Shown: one piece after another, positions 41,594-50,070 of the stretch
Layout of the letters: each line of letters begins with the position of its first letter
Numbering within the stretch: the first letter of the stretch is position 1
Assembly (NCBI RefSeq): GCF_040187885.1
Contig: NZ_JBDPLH010000001.1
Location: 806,001 to 870,000, forward strand
DNA: 64,000 nt
Source of the DNA: Roseateles_E cavernae
GTDB lineage: Bacteria; Pseudomonadota; Gammaproteobacteria; Burkholderiales; Burkholderiaceae_C
Direction: 5' to 3'
The notes under the pieces: generated by a model
Told to the model about the DNA's origin: nothing
Database searches by the model: none
Seen by the model: only the letters and a program-made list of their open reading frames with translations
Made by a program: the position numbers and the translations under genes

Positions 41594-42583
41594 ATGACGC
41601 ATTCCCCGCCCTTTGACGCCGCTCGCGCCCTGGCCATGGCCCGGCAGACGCTGCAGATCGAGGCCGCCGCGCTGACCGGCCTGCTGCCCCGTCTGGGGCC
41701 TTCATTCTCGGCCGCCGTGCAGGCCGTGATGGACTGCTCCGGCCGGGTCGCGGTGATGGGCATGGGCAAGAGCGGCCATGTCGGCCGCAAGATCGCCGCG
41801 ACGCTGTCCTCGACCGGCACGCCGGCGCTGTTCGTCCACCCGGCCGAGGCCAGCCATGGCGATCTGGGCATGGTCACGAGCAAGGACGTGGTGCTGGCCC
41901 TGTCCAACTCGGGCGAGAGCGACGAGCTCAACGCCATCCTGCCGGTGCTCAAGCGCCTGGGCGTCGTCATCATCGCGATGACCGGCGGCGCCACATCCAG
42001 CCTGGCACGACACGCCGACTTCGTGCTCGACAGCAAGGTCGACCAGGAGGCCTGCCCGCTGAACCTGGCGCCCACCGCCAGCACCACCGCCCAGATGGCG
42101 CTGGGCGACGCGCTGGCCGTGGCCCTGCTGGACGCGCGCGGCTTCAGGGAAGAAGACTTCGCCCGCTCCCACCCGGGCGGTGCGCTGGGCCGCAAGCTGC
42201 TGACCCATGTGCACGACCTGATGCGCAGCGGCGAGGCGCTGCCGACCGTGGCACCCGAGGCCAGCTTCAGCGAGATGATGCGCACGATGTCGGCCAAAGG
42301 CCTGGGCGCGGCTGTCGTCGTCGATGCCGACCGCCAGGTGCTGGGCATCTTCACCGACGGCGATCTGCGCCGCCTGATCGAGCGTGGCGAAGACCTGCGC
42401 GCGCTGAAGGCCGGCGAGGTGGCGTCCAAGCACCCGCGCACGGTCTCGGCCGATGCGCTGGCGGTCGATGCCGCCGACCTGATGGAGAGCGCGCGCATCA
42501 CGCTGGTGCTGGCGGTCGACGCCCAGCAGCGCCTGGTCGGCGCGATCAGCATCAACGACCTGATGCAGGCCAAGGTGATCTGA
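41594..42583 (+). CDS. kdsD: Arabinose-5-phosphate isomerase
   Basis: A 329-residue KpsF/GutQ-family enzyme that converts ribulose-5-phosphate to arabinose-5-phosphate, the first step toward KDO for lipopolysaccharide. A SIS domain (about residues 35-170, GMGKSGHVGRKIAATLSSTG) is followed by two CBS domains (about 200-325). It heads a tightly packed series kdsD-kdsC-lptC-SDR. Confidence 0.95.
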   Translation: MTHSPPFDAARALAMARQTLQIEAAALTGLLPRLGPSFSAAVQAVMDCSGRVAVMGMGKSGHVGRKIAATLSSTGTPALFVHPAEASHGDLGMVTSKDVVLALSNSGESDELNAILPVLKRLGVVIIAMTGGATSSLARHADFVLDSKVDQEACPLNLAPTASTTAQMALGDALAVALLDARGFREEDFARSHPGGALGRKLLTHVHDLMRSGEALPTVAPEASFSEMMRTMSAKGLGAAVVVDADRQVLGIFTDGDLRRLIERGEDLRALKAGEVASKHPRTVSADALAVDAADLMESARITLVLAVDAQQRLVGAISINDLMQAKVI

Positions 42584-43161
42584 TGCGGGCCAGCTTGCAA
42601 TTCCCCCCCGAACTGCTGCTCAAGGCCCAGGGGCCAGGTCTTGCCATCAAGGCCGCGATCTTCGATGTCGACGGCGTGCTGACCGACGGCCGCATCTATA
42701 TCGGCGAGCAGGGCGAGAGCTTCAAGGCCTTCTCGACGCTGGACGGCCATGGCCTGAAGCTGCTGGACCAGGGCGGCATCACCCCCATCATCATCACCGG
42801 CCGCGATTCGCCGGCGGTGCGTCGCCGTGTCGCCGACCTGGGGCTCCGGCATGCCGTCTACGGCGCCAAGAACAAGCTGGCCGTGGCCCAGCCGCTGCTG
42901 GACCGGCTGGGCCTGGACTGGCCCGAGGTCGCCGCGATGGGCGATGACTGGCCCGATCTGCCCCTGATGACGCGCGCCGGCTTTGCCTGCGCACCGGCCC
43001 AGGCCCATGCCGAGGTGCGGGCCGTGGCCCACCACATCACCGCCGCGCCCGGCGGCCATGGCGCGGCGCGCGAATGCTGCGATCTGCTGCTGATGGCCGC
43101 CGGCCGCTACCAGGCCCTGCTGAGCAGCCATCTCGAGACCTTGGACGGGGGCCATCCCTGA
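42583..43161 (+). CDS. kdsC: 3-deoxy-manno-octulosonate-8-phosphate phosphatase
   Basis: A 192-residue HAD-family phosphatase that removes phosphate from KDO-8-P. FDVDGVLTDG (about residues 27-36) holds the catalytic Asp pair; MGDDWPDLPLM supplies the C-terminal Mg ligands. Start and kdsD stop overlap by one base (TGATG). Confidence 0.94.
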   Translation: MRASLQFPPELLLKAQGPGLAIKAAIFDVDGVLTDGRIYIGEQGESFKAFSTLDGHGLKLLDQGGITPIIITGRDSPAVRRRVADLGLRHAVYGAKNKLAVAQPLLDRLGLDWPEVAAMGDDWPDLPLMTRAGFACAPAQAHAEVRAVAHHITAAPGGHGAARECCDLLLMAAGRYQALLSSHLETLDGGHP

Positions 43162-43844
43162 TGGTGACCCTGGCCCCGCCGCCGGCGCCGAGCCGGCGTC
43201 GCCTGCCGCAGAGCTGGCTGTGGCGGCTGCAGTCGCTGGCCTCGGCCTATCTGCCGCTGCTCTTGATGGCTTTTCTGGCCGCCGGCACCTGGTGGCTGGT
43301 CAAGAATACACCGCTGCTGGACGGGCCGATGGAGCCGGTGCCGCCGCGCCATGTGCCCGACTACCGCATGCAGGGCTTCGAGCTGCAGCGCTTCGACGCC
43401 GCCGGCGCGCTGCGCTTTCGGGTCGAGGGCAGCGAGATGCGCCACTATCCCGATACCGACACGCTGGAGATCGACGGCGTGCGCCTGCGCGCCTTCGCGG
43501 CCGACGGCGCGATGCTGCTGGCCACCGCCCGGCGGGCCGTCGGCAACGGCGACGGCAGCGAGATGCAGCTGCTGGGCGATGTCACGGTGCAGCGCTTCGA
43601 GCCGCTGCGCGAGGGCGGGCTGTCCCAGCGGCCGGCGCTGGAGGTGCGCGGCGAGTTCCTGCATGCCTTGCTGAGCAGCGAGAAGCTGCGCTCGCATCTG
43701 CCGGTGCTGCTGCGCTATGCCGGCGGCGAGGTGCGCGCGGCCTCTTTCGAATATGACCATCTGAGCGGCAAGCTGGGCTTTGGCGGCCGCAGCAGCGCCC
43801 GTTTCGATCCGCCCGGCGCGCGCAAGCCCGTCGCAACACCATGA
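43161..43844 (+). CDS. lptC: LPS export protein LptC
   Basis: A 227-residue bitopic protein with one membrane helix (about residues 31-50) and a periplasmic beta-jellyroll (PRHVPDYRMQGFELQRFD and then ALRFRVEGSEMRHYPDTD near residues 80-120). It carries LPS from LptBFG to LptA. One-base overlap with kdsC. In many relatives lptA and lptB follow directly; here an SDR gene follows and then a change of strand. Confidence 0.88.
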   Translation: MVTLAPPPAPSRRRLPQSWLWRLQSLASAYLPLLLMAFLAAGTWWLVKNTPLLDGPMEPVPPRHVPDYRMQGFELQRFDAAGALRFRVEGSEMRHYPDTDTLEIDGVRLRAFAADGAMLLATARRAVGNGDGSEMQLLGDVTVQRFEPLREGGLSQRPALEVRGEFLHALLSSEKLRSHLPVLLRYAGGEVRAASFEYDHLSGKLGFGGRSSARFDPPGARKPVATP

Positions 43845-44611
43845 AACTGGTCTATATCACCGGCGCCTCCAGCGGCATCGGCCAGGCCCTGGCCCTGCAG
43901 TACTACCGCGCCGGCTGGCGCCTGGCCCTGGTGGCGCGGCGCGTCGACGAGCTGCGCGCCTGGGCCCAGGCGCAAGACCTGGCTCCCGAGCGCTGGGCGG
44001 TCTACGGCGCCGATGTGCGCGATGTCGACGCCATCACCGGCGCCGGCCGCGCCTGCATCGCGGCCCAGGGCCTGCCGGATGTCGTGATCGCCAATGCCGG
44101 CATCAGCATCGGCATGGACACGGCCGAGCTGGCGGACATCGAGGTGATGCGGCAGATCTACGAGACCAACAATATCGGCCTGGCCGCCACCTTCCAGCCC
44201 TTTGTCGCGGCGATGCTGGCGCGCGGCAGCGGCGCGCTGGTGGGCATAGGCAGCGTGGCCGGCATCCGCGGCCTGCCCGGCCATGCGGCCTACTGCTCCA
44301 GCAAGGCGGCGGTGATCAGCTATTGCGAGAGCCTGCGCGGCGAATGCCGGCCCTTCGGTGTCAAGGTCGTGACGATCTCGCCGGGCTATATCGACACGCC
44401 GCTGACGCGCCAGAACCGCTACAGCATGCCCTTCCTGATGCAGCCGGACGATTTCGCGGCACGCGCCTTCGAGGCCATCGCCGCCGGCGCCAGCTATCGC
44501 GTGATCCCCTGGCAGATGGGCGTGGTTGCCAAGCTGATGCGGGCCCTGCCGAACGCGCTGTTCGACAAGCTGCTGGCCGGCCGGCCGCGCAAGCACCGCC
44601 AGGGGCACTGA
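43841..44611 (+). CDS. SDR-family oxidoreductase
   Basis: A 256-residue short-chain dehydrogenase. The NAD(P) site is TGASSGIGQAL (residues 6-16), the NAG motif is NAGIS near 87, and the catalytic Ser...YxxxK is seen as GSVAGIRGLPGHAAYCSSKAAV (Tyr and Lys intact). It overlaps lptC by ATGA. The substrate is unknown; the context suggests an envelope role, but this is weak. Confidence 0.9.
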   Translation: MKLVYITGASSGIGQALALQYYRAGWRLALVARRVDELRAWAQAQDLAPERWAVYGADVRDVDAITGAGRACIAAQGLPDVVIANAGISIGMDTAELADIEVMRQIYETNNIGLAATFQPFVAAMLARGSGALVGIGSVAGIRGLPGHAAYCSSKAAVISYCESLRGECRPFGVKVVTISPGYIDTPLTRQNRYSMPFLMQPDDFAARAFEAIAAGASYRVIPWQMGVVAKLMRALPNALFDKLLAGRPRKHRQGH

Positions 44612-45844
44612 TCAGCCGCAAGCGTCGAGCAGGGCCTGGAGCTGGCGCTGCTCGGCGGGATGGCGGGCACGCCGCAGCGCCTCGGCATAGTCGGCGCGGG
44701 CCTCGTCCAGCCGGCCCAAGGCCTGCCGCCATTGCGCCCGCGCGGCCCAGGCATAGGGCATGGGCTGCTCGCCCAGCTGAGGCCAGTCCTGATCCAGCCG
44801 GGCCAGGGCGGCCGCCGGCCCCTCGGTATGCGCCAGTGCCACCGCATGGCCCAGGCGTGCGCCAGCCGAGCCGTCCAGCGCCAGCAGCGCTTCGTAGTAG
44901 TGCTGTACCTGGGCCCAGTCGGTCGCCTCCCAGCTGGGCGCGCGGGCATGCTCGGCGGCGATGCAGGCCTGCAGGTGATAGCTGCTCAAGACCTGACCCC
45001 GTGCGGCCTGCTGCAGATGGCGCAGGCCCATCTCCACCATGCGACGGTCCCAGCGGCCACGCGATTGCTCCGGCAGCCGTACCAGATCGCCCATCGCATC
45101 GAGCCGGCCGTCCAGGCGCGCGCCATGCAGCAGCAAGAGGGCGGCCAAGGCGTCGGCCTCGGCGGCCGCGCTGCTGGGGTGGGCGGCCAGCGCGCGTGCC
45201 AGCCGGATCGCCTCCCAGCACAACTCCTTGGTGATCACCGCAGGGCCCTGGCCGGCGCTCTGGTAGCCCTCGTTGAACATCAGGTAAAGCGTTGCCAGCA
45301 CGGCTGCGCGGCGCGCCGCCAGCTCGGTTGGCGGCGGCAGGGCCAGGTCTTGCGTGGCCAGCAGTTGACGGGCGCGCGCCAGGCGCTGAGCAAGCGCTGC
45401 GTCACCACACAACAGGCCGGCGGCTATGGTCCGCAGCGGCAGGCCGGTCAGCAAGCGCAGCGCCAGCGCGACCTGGCTGGCCAGCGGCAGCGCCGGGTGG
45501 CAGCAGGCGAACAGCAGCTGGAGTTCTTCATCATCGAGCTCGGCGGCAAAGCGCTCGCCGGCGCTTGCTCGCGGATCGGGCCAGTCGGCGGCCTCATCCA
45601 GCGGCCGCAGCGGCGCTTCGTGGCGCAGCTGATCCACCGCTGCACGCCAGGCCACGCGGTAGAGCCAGCCGGCCGGGTTATCGGGCCAGCCTTGCAGAGG
45701 CCAGAGCCGCGCGGCGCGCAATAGCGCGGTCTGCAGCGCGTCCTCGGCCACGGCGATATGGGCCAGGCCCAGACCGTGCAGCAGCTGGGCGGTCAGGCGC
45801 GGCAACTCGCGCCTGACCAGCTGATCAAAGTCAGAGGGCTTCAA
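44612..45844 (-). CDS. ECF42-type RNA polymerase sigma factor
   Basis: A 410-residue sigma factor with a sigma-70 region 2 (about residues 10-75), region 4 (about 115-175), and a long C-terminal extension (DUF6596-like, with MFNEGYQSAGQG near 210, then TPR-like helices). This layout fits group ECF42, whose genes go together with a YCII/DGPF-domain gene, as here (14-bp overlap). It is thought that the extension, not an anti-sigma factor, controls activity. Confidence 0.88.
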   Translation of the reverse strand: MKPSDFDQLVRRELPRLTAQLLHGLGLAHIAVAEDALQTALLRAARLWPLQGWPDNPAGWLYRVAWRAAVDQLRHEAPLRPLDEAADWPDPRASAGERFAAELDDEELQLLFACCHPALPLASQVALALRLLTGLPLRTIAAGLLCGDAALAQRLARARQLLATQDLALPPPTELAARRAAVLATLYLMFNEGYQSAGQGPAVITKELCWEAIRLARALAAHPSSAAAEADALAALLLLHGARLDGRLDAMGDLVRLPEQSRGRWDRRMVEMGLRHLQQAARGQVLSSYHLQACIAAEHARAPSWEATDWAQVQHYYEALLALDGSAGARLGHAVALAHTEGPAAALARLDQDWPQLGEQPMPYAWAARAQWRQALGRLDEARADYAEALRRARHPAEQRQLQALLDACG

Positions 45845-46181
45845 TCTGACGCAGCGTGATCCAGCTGCTGCCGCCCAGGTGCGGGCAGGTGGCGGCCAGG
45901 GCCTCGGCTTCGGCCAGACTCTCGGCCCGGATGATGAAGAGGCCGCCGATCACGTCCTTGGCCTCGGCCCAGGGACCATCGCTGGCCAGCAGCTGGGCGC
46001 CGGGGCGGCGCAGCTGGCGCCCGCCGTCATCGCAGAGCTTGTGGCCGGCGCTGAGCCGGCCCTGCTGGCGCAGCGTCTCGGCCCAGTCGCTGTAGCGCTG
46101 GATCAGCGCGCGCAACTCGTCCTCGCTCATGGTCGGCTGGTCGGCCGGGGTTTCGTGCAGCAGCATCAGATAGTCATGCAT
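45831..46181 (-). CDS. YCII/DGPF-domain protein
   Basis: A 116-residue YCII-related protein. ASDGPWAEAKDVIGGLFII (about residues 70-88) is the DGPF signature. The start at 46181 (MHDYLMLLHE) is standard for the family. It is the first gene of the unit with the ECF42 sigma factor and may act in the same signal path. Confidence 0.9.
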   Translation of the reverse strand: MHDYLMLLHETPADQPTMSEDELRALIQRYSDWAETLRQQGRLSAGHKLCDDGGRQLRRPGAQLLASDGPWAEAKDVIGGLFIIRAESLAEAEALAATCPHLGGSSWITLRQIEAL

Positions 46182-46274
46182 GGCGTGGTCCTCGTGGTGG
46201 CAGCGGGCCGATATGGCCCGCTCATGGACATGACGGCCGGCTGGGGCCTTCCATGACGCGCAGCAGACAAAAGA

Positions 46275-46296
46275 AAAGGCGCCCGAGGGCGCCTTT
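46275..46296. terminator. Bidirectional terminator
   Basis: A perfect 10-bp stem AAAGGCGCCC/GGGCGCCTTT. It ends the RNA-binding protein transcript on the minus strand, where TCTTTT follows. Confidence 0.8.
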
Positions 46297-46319
46297 GTCA
46301 TTCATGCGTGCAGTGCAGC

Positions 46320-46790
46320 TCAGTAGCCACCGCGGTTGCCACCGCCGAAGCCGCCGCCGCCGGAACGGCCACCGCCGCCACCGCCGTAGCCGCCACCGCC
46401 GGAACGGCCACCGCCGCCACCGCCGCCGTAACCACCACCACCGCCGCCGCCGCCGAAGCCGCCGCCACCGGAACGGCCACCGCCGCCACCGAAGCCGCCG
46501 CCGCCCGAACGGCCACCGCCGCCGAAGCCGCCCGGACGCTCTTCACGAGGACGGGCCTCGTTCACGACGATGGCGCGGCCGTCGAGGGCCTGGCCGTTCA
46601 TGCCGTTGATGGCGGATTGCGCCTCGGCGTCGGATGCCATTTCCACAAAGCCGAAGCCCTTGGAACGACCGGTATCACGATCCATCATGACCTTTGCGGA
46701 GGTCACAGTGCCAAATTGACCGAATGCTTCTTGCAGCGATTCGTCGCGCACGCTATAGGCCAGGTTGCCTACGTAAAGCTTGTTTCCCAT
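46320..46790 (-). CDS. Glycine-rich RRM RNA-binding protein
   Basis: A 156-residue protein with one RRM (residues 1-82: RNP2 LYVGNL, RNP1 KGFGFVEM) and a glycine-rich tail (about 85-156) built from GGGGRSGGGGFGGGG-type units. It resembles cold-induced RNA-binding proteins of cyanobacteria and proteobacteria that act on RNA folding. The ~250-bp gap upstream (46791-47043) includes its 5' leader. The repeat tail is open to length change by slippage. Confidence 0.92.
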   Translation of the reverse strand: MGNKLYVGNLAYSVRDESLQEAFGQFGTVTSAKVMMDRDTGRSKGFGFVEMASDAEAQSAINGMNGQALDGRAIVVNEARPREERPGGFGGGGRSGGGGFGGGGGRSGGGGFGGGGGGGGYGGGGGGGRSGGGGYGGGGGGRSGGGGFGGGNRGGY

Positions 46791-47043
46791 GGGGAAGCCC
46801 TTTCAATACCAAAAAACCATGTGGAGCTTCTCCATCGTGAACCATTCAAGCGAAGGTGCGGCTTCCAGACACAGGTAAACGATTATGGGTGATGGGTCCA
46901 GGCCGGCGCAAAGCGCAAGAGTCAAGTGTTGTTTTTCAGCTTCTGAGAGAAAACCCGGAAAACCGTTCCGATCGCACGCCGGCAGCCGCCATGAAGGCGC
47001 AGCGTTGACTGGCTATCATCGCGGCCACCGAGCTCCCCCATCC

Positions 47044-47958
47044 ATGTCCCAGAAAATCTCGCTCCAGGCGCTCAACCGTGTGCTCTCCAGCCTGGACGCC
47101 GCGCGCAACGGCCCGGCCCTCTATGCCCTGCTGAGCACCTTCTGCGTGGCCGGCCTGCTGCTGGCGATGGCCGAGTCGGCGCTGGCGCGCAGCGACACGC
47201 CCTGGGGCGTGGTCTGGGCCGGGCTGGCGCTGACGGTCGCCTTTTATGGGGTCAACACCACCGGCCTGCTGCTGATGGACCAGGCGCTGGGCCGGCCGGT
47301 GCGCGATGTGCAGGACGCCTTGCGCGATGCGCTCCTGGTGGCGCATCGGGTGCTGCTGAGCCTGGCCGTGGTGCTGGGTGGGCTGGGCCTGGTGCTCGCG
47401 GCCCTGCTGGGCCTGCTGTGGGCGGCCCGCCTGCCCTGGCTGGGGGCGCCGCTGTTCGCGCTGACGGTGCCGCTGGGCGTGCTGCTGCTGGGCTTGAGTT
47501 CGTTTGCCGTGCTGGTGCTGGTGGGGCCGCTGACGGGGCCCTCGGTCTGGGCCGGCCAGACGGTGCGGCCGACGCTGCGCCTGCTGGCGCGCCAGCTGCG
47601 CGGCGGCCTGCTCGATGCCGCGGTGCTGATGGCGGCGGTGCTGCTGCTGACCGCCGTGGTCAGCGCGGCGGTCAGCTTTGTCGTGATCAGCGGGGCGCGG
47701 GCCATGTCCCTGCTGGCGATCTGGGGCGCCGATATCAGCCTGCCGCCGCAGCAGCTGATGGCCGGGCTGTTCGGCTACGGCCTGCGCAGCCTGGGCGCGG
47801 CCGGCGCGCCAGTGGCCGGCAGCCCGCAGGGCATGGCGGCCCTGGTCGGCGGCGGCGTGGTGTTCGCACTGGCCCTGGTGCTGCCCGCCCTGATCTATCT
47901 GCGCGGCTGCTGCGCGGTCTATCTGGCGCTGCGCGAAGTGCCGGACGAGGGCCTGTGA
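47044..47958 (+). CDS. Hypothetical integral membrane protein
   Basis: A 304-residue protein with about six membrane segments (for example about residues 20-45, 55-80, 105-135, 145-165, 195-225, 270-295). I do not recognise a family. The start at 47044 (MSQKISLQALNRVL) excludes a 53-residue extension into the RRM leader. The next gene begins inside its stop (GTGA), so the two may be coupled. Confidence 0.7.
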   Translation: MSQKISLQALNRVLSSLDAARNGPALYALLSTFCVAGLLLAMAESALARSDTPWGVVWAGLALTVAFYGVNTTGLLLMDQALGRPVRDVQDALRDALLVAHRVLLSLAVVLGGLGLVLAALLGLLWAARLPWLGAPLFALTVPLGVLLLGLSSFAVLVLVGPLTGPSVWAGQTVRPTLRLLARQLRGGLLDAAVLMAAVLLLTAVVSAAVSFVVISGARAMSLLAIWGADISLPPQQLMAGLFGYGLRSLGAAGAPVAGSPQGMAALVGGGVVFALALVLPALIYLRGCCAVYLALREVPDEGL

Positions 47959-48728
47959 GCAGGCCCGTGCGTATCGCCAGCCTGGTGCCCAGCCTGAGCG
48001 AGCTGCTGGCGGCCCTGGGCCTGGCGCCCTGGATGGTGGCGCGCACCGGTTTCTGCATCCACCCGGCCGAGGTGATGGCGGCCGTGCCCAAGGTCGGTGG
48101 CACCAAGGATGTCAATCTGGCCAAGCTGCGCCGGCTCGCACCGACCCATGTGCTGGTCAACAGGGACGAGAACCGGCTCGACACGGTGCAGGCGCTGCGC
48201 GAGTTCGTGCCCGAGATCGTCATCACCCATCCGCAGGGCCCGGCCGACAATCTGGCGCTGCTGGATCAGATGGTCGGCTGCTTCGGCTCGGTACCCGGCG
48301 TGCGCGAGCGCGCCGAGGCGCTGGCCCAGGCCTTGCACGCCGAGCTGGCGGGCTGCGCGGCGCAGGCCTGGCCGGCCCAGCGGGTGCTGTATCTGATCTG
48401 GCGCGAGCCCTGGATGACGGTGGCGCGCGATACCTATATCGCCCGCATGCTGGCCCAGGTCGGCTGGCAGAGCTGGCCGGCGGTCGAGGGCGGCGAGACC
48501 GGTGCCGCGCGCTATCCGGTGCTGGTCGGCAACGAGCCCTGGCTGGGCCAGATCGACCGCGTGCTGCTGAGCTCCGAGCCCTATCGCTTCGACGAGACCC
48601 ATCTGGCCCTGGCCCAGGCCCTGTGTCCGCAGGCCCAGGTGCAGCTGGTCGACGGCGAGCTGCTGAGCTGGTACGGCCCCCGGGCGGCCCAGGGTCTGGC
48701 CTATTTGCGCGGCCTGGCTCAGCGCTGA
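47955..48728 (+). CDS. BtuF-like helical-backbone metal receptor
   Basis: A 257-residue protein of the periplasmic-binding fold with a helical backbone (RIASLVPSLSELLAALGLA near the N-terminus, then VPKVGGTKDVNLAKLRRLAPTHVLVNRDEN given in part: VGGTKDVNLAKL). No signal peptide is present from the GTG start at 47955, so it is probably cytoplasmic. Family members bind cobalamin or iron complexes. It lies 11 bp before marC. Confidence 0.82.
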   Translation: MSRPVRIASLVPSLSELLAALGLAPWMVARTGFCIHPAEVMAAVPKVGGTKDVNLAKLRRLAPTHVLVNRDENRLDTVQALREFVPEIVITHPQGPADNLALLDQMVGCFGSVPGVRERAEALAQALHAELAGCAAQAWPAQRVLYLIWREPWMTVARDTYIARMLAQVGWQSWPAVEGGETGAARYPVLVGNEPWLGQIDRVLLSSEPYRFDETHLALAQALCPQAQVQLVDGELLSWYGPRAAQGLAYLRGLAQR

Positions 48729-48738
48729 CAATGCCGCG

Positions 48739-49380
48739 ATGGATCTGTACAAACCCCTGATCGCACTGCTGGCCATCGTCAATCCGATTGGCGTCGTGCC
48801 CTTCTTCATCCATTTCACGCAGAGCTTCACGCGCCAGCAACGCCAGCGCACGATACGGGTCAGCGCCTTCACGGCCTTTCTGGTGATAGGCATCAGCGCG
48901 CTGGCCGGCCTGAAGATCATCGAGTTCTTCGGCATCTCGCTGGCCAGCTTCCAGGTCGGCGGCGGCACCCTGCTCCTGATCAGCTCGATCCAGATGCTGA
49001 ACGCCCAGCCGGCCGAGACCCGCAAGGAGGATGTTGCCGAGGGCGCCAACAAGGCCGATGCCGGCGCCAGCATCGCGGTCGTGCCGCTGACCATCCCGCT
49101 GCTGACCGGCCCGGCGACGATCTCGACCATGGTCATCTATGCCGAGAAGACCCGCCACTGGTGGGAGCTGGGCGTGCTGGTCGGCTACGGCGTCGTGGTC
49201 GGCCTGGTGACCTTTGCGGTGTTCACCGCCTCGGGCCGCATCGCGCGGGTGCTGGGCCAGACCGGCATCAACATCATGACCCGGCTGATGGGCCTGATCC
49301 TGGCCGCGCTGGCGGTGGAGCTGCTGGCCGATGGCTTGACCAAGCTGTTCCCGATCCTGGCTTCGCATCTGGCGCGCTGA
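48739..49380 (+). CDS. MarC-family membrane protein
   Basis: A 213-residue protein with about six membrane segments and the family start LIALLAIVNPIGVVPFFIHFT. TIPLLTGPATISTMVIYAEK (about residues 115-134) is also typical. Function unknown, despite the name (multiple antibiotic resistance locus). It overlaps the creB start by one base (TGATG). Confidence 0.9.
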   Translation: MDLYKPLIALLAIVNPIGVVPFFIHFTQSFTRQQRQRTIRVSAFTAFLVIGISALAGLKIIEFFGISLASFQVGGGTLLLISSIQMLNAQPAETRKEDVAEGANKADAGASIAVVPLTIPLLTGPATISTMVIYAEKTRHWWELGVLVGYGVVVGLVTFAVFTASGRIARVLGQTGINIMTRLMGLILAALAVELLADGLTKLFPILASHLAR

Positions 49381-50060
49381 TGCGGGGTCGGGCCGATGAG
49401 ATCCTGCTGCTGGAGGACGATCCGGCGATCGCGCAGACGGTGGTGTTTGCGCTGCAGCGCGAGGGTTTTGCGCTCGCCCATTGCAGCTGGCTGCACGAGG
49501 CCCGTGCGCGGCTGGCGCAGCATGAGCCCGCGCTGGCGATCTTCGATGTGGGCCTGCCCGACGGCAATGGCCTGGACCTGTGCCGCGAGCTGCGCGCCGC
49601 CGGCAGCCGGCTGCCGCTCTTGATGCTCAGCGCCCGCAGCGAGGAGCTGGACCGGGTGCTGGGCCTGGAGCTCGGCGCCGACGACTATCTGGCCAAGCCC
49701 TTCAGCCCGCGCGAGCTGGTGGCGCGGGTGCGGGCGCTGCTGCGCCGCGCGCAGGCCCCGGTGGCGGCGCCGGCGCCGCAGGGTTTCGTGATCGAGGCGG
49801 GGGGCTCGCGCATCCGCTTTCGCGGCCAGCTGCTGGACCTGACGCGCCGCGAGCTGGGCCTGTTGAGCCGGCTGCTGGCCGCGCCGCAGCGCATCCACAG
49901 CCGCGAGACCCTGCTCGATGCCGTCTGGGGCCATGAGGCCGACAGCGGCGACCGCACGGTCGACACCCATATCAAGACCCTGCGCGCCAAGCTGCGCGCG
50001 GTGGCGCCCGAGCTGGACCCGATACGCACGCATCGCGGCCTCGGCTATTCCCTCGAATAG
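49380..50060 (+). CDS. creB: Response regulator CreB
   Basis: A 226-residue OmpR-type response regulator. The receiver has the acidic pair EDD (12-14), phospho-Asp56 and Lys in LAKPFSPRELV. A winged-helix DNA-binding domain follows (about 125-226). The assignment to CreB rests on creC and creD following and on a cre-tag before creD. The ATG at 49380 overlaps the marC stop. Confidence 0.88.
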   Translation: MRGRADEILLLEDDPAIAQTVVFALQREGFALAHCSWLHEARARLAQHEPALAIFDVGLPDGNGLDLCRELRAAGSRLPLLMLSARSEELDRVLGLELGADDYLAKPFSPRELVARVRALLRRAQAPVAAPAPQGFVIEAGGSRIRFRGQLLDLTRRELGLLSRLLAAPQRIHSRETLLDAVWGHEADSGDRTVDTHIKTLRAKLRAVAPELDPIRTHRGLGYSLE

Positions 50061-50070
50061 CTGGGCAGAC

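Noticed and set aside
46320..46535. Tandem repeat as a mobile or structural DNA element
   Set aside because: It is explained by the glycine-rich tail of the RNA-binding protein.
46253..46609. His/Arg-rich or Ala/Ala/Thr-rich frames opposite the RNA-binding gene
   Set aside because: They arise from the glycine-codon repeats of the RRM protein read in other frames.
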